From contig NW_005201004.1 in the NCBI RefSeq assembly GCF_000372725.1, forward strand, positions 168,532 through 232,531: 64,000 bases of DNA, read 5' to 3'. Shown piece after piece: positions 62,778 through 64,000 of this stretch (its first letter is position 1; each line of letters opens with the position of its first letter). The stretch comes from Emiliania huxleyi CCMP1516. Taxonomy: Eukaryota; Haptophyta; Isochrysidales; Noelaerhabdaceae. The notes beneath the pieces were generated by a model. That model saw only the letters and a list, made by a program, of their open reading frames with translations, was not told the origin of the DNA and made no database searches. The position numbers were made by a program, and so were the translations under genes.

Positions 62778-63814
62778 ATGGGACTGGCGCTCCCCTTCGC
62801 GCTCAGCTCTCTCGCGCTCAAGCTGCCTGCCGCCCCGCCTACCGGCGCCGTCGTCGGCCGCGCCCTCGCCGTCGCCGGACCGCTCGCCGCGCCGTCCGCG
62901 GTGCACGCCTCGACGGCGGCCGCCGCCTCAACCCTCGCGCTCGCCGAGATCGACTGGTCGTACGAGCTGAACAGACCGCCGATTATTCTGTCGCCCTTCG
63001 AGGTGACGCCGGTCGGCTGGACGCTCGCCGCGCTCTACGTCGGCTGGTTCTCCTGGTCCATCTTCCGGCCGCAGTCCGAGGCCGAGGCGGCGGCGTGGGA
63101 GAAGCAGGAGGCGGCGGCGTCCGAGATGGCGGCCGCAGCGGGCGCCTTCCTGCGCGAGGCGTCTGCCGAGGAGGGGGCGACGACGAGCGCCTCGGGCCTC
63201 GTCTTCAAGAGCCATGCCGAGGGCGAAGGCGCTTGCCCGACGATGGAGGACACGGTGGTTGTGCAGTACAAGGGCTCGCTCGCCGACGGCACCGTCTTCG
63301 ACTCGTCGTACGACCGCGAAAAGCCGACCGAGTTCAAGCTCAAGCAAGTGATCAAGGGGTGGGGCGAGGGGCTGCAGCGCATGCGGCCCGGCGGGAAGGC
63401 GGCGCTTCCTAGACACTTCCTACGCCGCCTCTGGCTCACACCTCCGGAACAGGCGACGCTCACCGCCCCAGATTACCCGAGATTACCCGAGATTAGGCGA
63501 CGCTCACCATCCCGGCAGACCTCGCCTACGGACCGATGGGCGCGCCACCAACCATCCCGGGCAACGCCGCGCTGCGCTTCGAGGCGCGCCGCGGCAGTCC
63601 TGCCACCCCCGCCTTGCCCCCGACCACTCCCCTCCCCCCGGGGGCCACGTCTCGTGCGCTGTCACATCGGGCCGCTCCTCGGTCGCACGTGCGAGGGGCG
63701 GAGGCGTCGCGGCGTCGGGTCCCCTCCCTGGAGCCCCCCCCCCCCCCCCCCCTCCCCCCCTTCAAGGTCGAGCTGCTCGAGGTCAAGGAGAAGTCGGGCT
63801 TCTCCCTCTTTTAG
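62778..63814 (+). CDS. FKBP-type peptidyl-prolyl isomerase, membrane-anchored, 3 exons
   Basis: Exons 62778-63398, 63497-63583 and 63767-63814 give 251 residues. The FKBP domain fills the C-terminal 115 residues: TVVVQYKGSLADGTVFDSSY, KQVIKGWGEGLQRMRPGGK, then ATLTIPADLAYGPMGAPPTI and the end FEVELLEV. It isomerises proline bonds. The N-terminal 60 residues are Ala/Pro-rich, like a bipartite plastid leader (LAVAGPLAAPSAVHA), followed by a membrane helix (VGWTLAALYVGWFSWSIF), so a thylakoid or plastid-membrane protein is inferred. Both introns have GC donors (AAG|GCGGCG, GAG|GCGCGC), fixed by the conserved GGK-x-x-LTIP and FE-VELLEV junctions. Intron 2 ends in a poly-C tract. Confidence 0.85.
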
Positions 63815-64000
63815 CGCGCCGCGAGCTCGCCCCCCTCCTCCTTCCCGCCCACCCCGCCTCCCCGCCTCCCTCGGCGCTCTGCCTCGCCGCGTGCCTTCAG
63901 CCTACCTCCCGGCCCACTGCCCGAGGACAGGGCGGAGGAGTCTGCGCGGCACAGCCCGGCGGCGGCGGCCGGCGGGGAGAAACTCGCGAGCGCAACCGCT
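63815..64000. other. FKBP 3' flank
   Basis: GC-rich, no feature seen to the window end. Confidence 0.4.

Overview
The window is nuclear DNA from a GC-rich, intron-containing eukaryote. A coccolithophore-type haptophyte (Emiliania/Gephyrocapsa-like) fits best. The reasons are: most introns of conserved genes use a GC 5' splice site instead of GT; GC-rich codon usage; a CCCTAA telomere-type repeat; short retroelement remnants everywhere; and genes such as a bestrophin channel, an FKBP with an apparent plastid leader, and MORN and PAS proteins. The species name is inference; no rRNA or tRNA gene was found.

Layout. 0-5 kb: 3' end of a DegT-type aminotransferase gene, a 0.48-kb TIR element, a sulfotransferase and an F-box/RCC1 gene. 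5.4-12.35 kb: a four-exon gene for a 2,222-residue fusion enzyme (acyltransferase, ketosynthase, two carrier proteins, a MetE-like domain and a flavin monooxygenase-like domain). This is the most unusual coding region. 12.9-16.3 kb: a histidine phosphatase, a second, damaged F-box/RCC1 copy, a 181-bp tandem repeat and an interstitial telomeric tract. 16.3-24.5 kb: the C-terminal half of a membrane phosphoesterase, a small tail-anchored protein, a MORN fragment interrupted by a CA microsatellite, a JmjC/cupin protein, and a MORN protein with an in-frame TAG after a myristoylation-like start. 24.8-31.9 kb: a PDZ protein, an unknown protein, a second retroelement family, a long inverted repeat around an assembly gap, eIF1 and LINE copies. 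32-41 kb: a double PAS/LOV-like protein, an EF-hand/ankyrin gene with minisatellite introns, a C2H2 protein and a bestrophin. 40.9-52.3 kb: a proline-rich secreted protein, a VOMI-TM-ADP-ribosyltransferase receptor-like protein, a small membrane protein and the ribosome-biogenesis GTPase BMS1 in 13 exons. 52.8-64 kb: a coiled-coil protein, a secreted protein abutted by the longest LINE copy, a rhamnose-mutarotase-like protein, a 222-bp MITE, repeats and an FKBP.

Two themes link the genes. First, many introns look like insertions: the first 10-25 nt of the intron is an imperfect copy of the start of the downstream exon, and several unrelated introns carry the same GACGTGTCC-type motif, as expected for introner-like elements. 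Second, a LINE-like family with a TTTC-repeat tail has left at least eight 5'-truncated copies. Some are only about 26-45 bp, and several have clear target-site duplications. The genes are mostly unrelated, single-transcript eukaryotic genes; there are no operons. Gene models were built by eye from reading frames, conserved protein motifs and splice signals, and exon edges in poorly conserved proteins are approximate.
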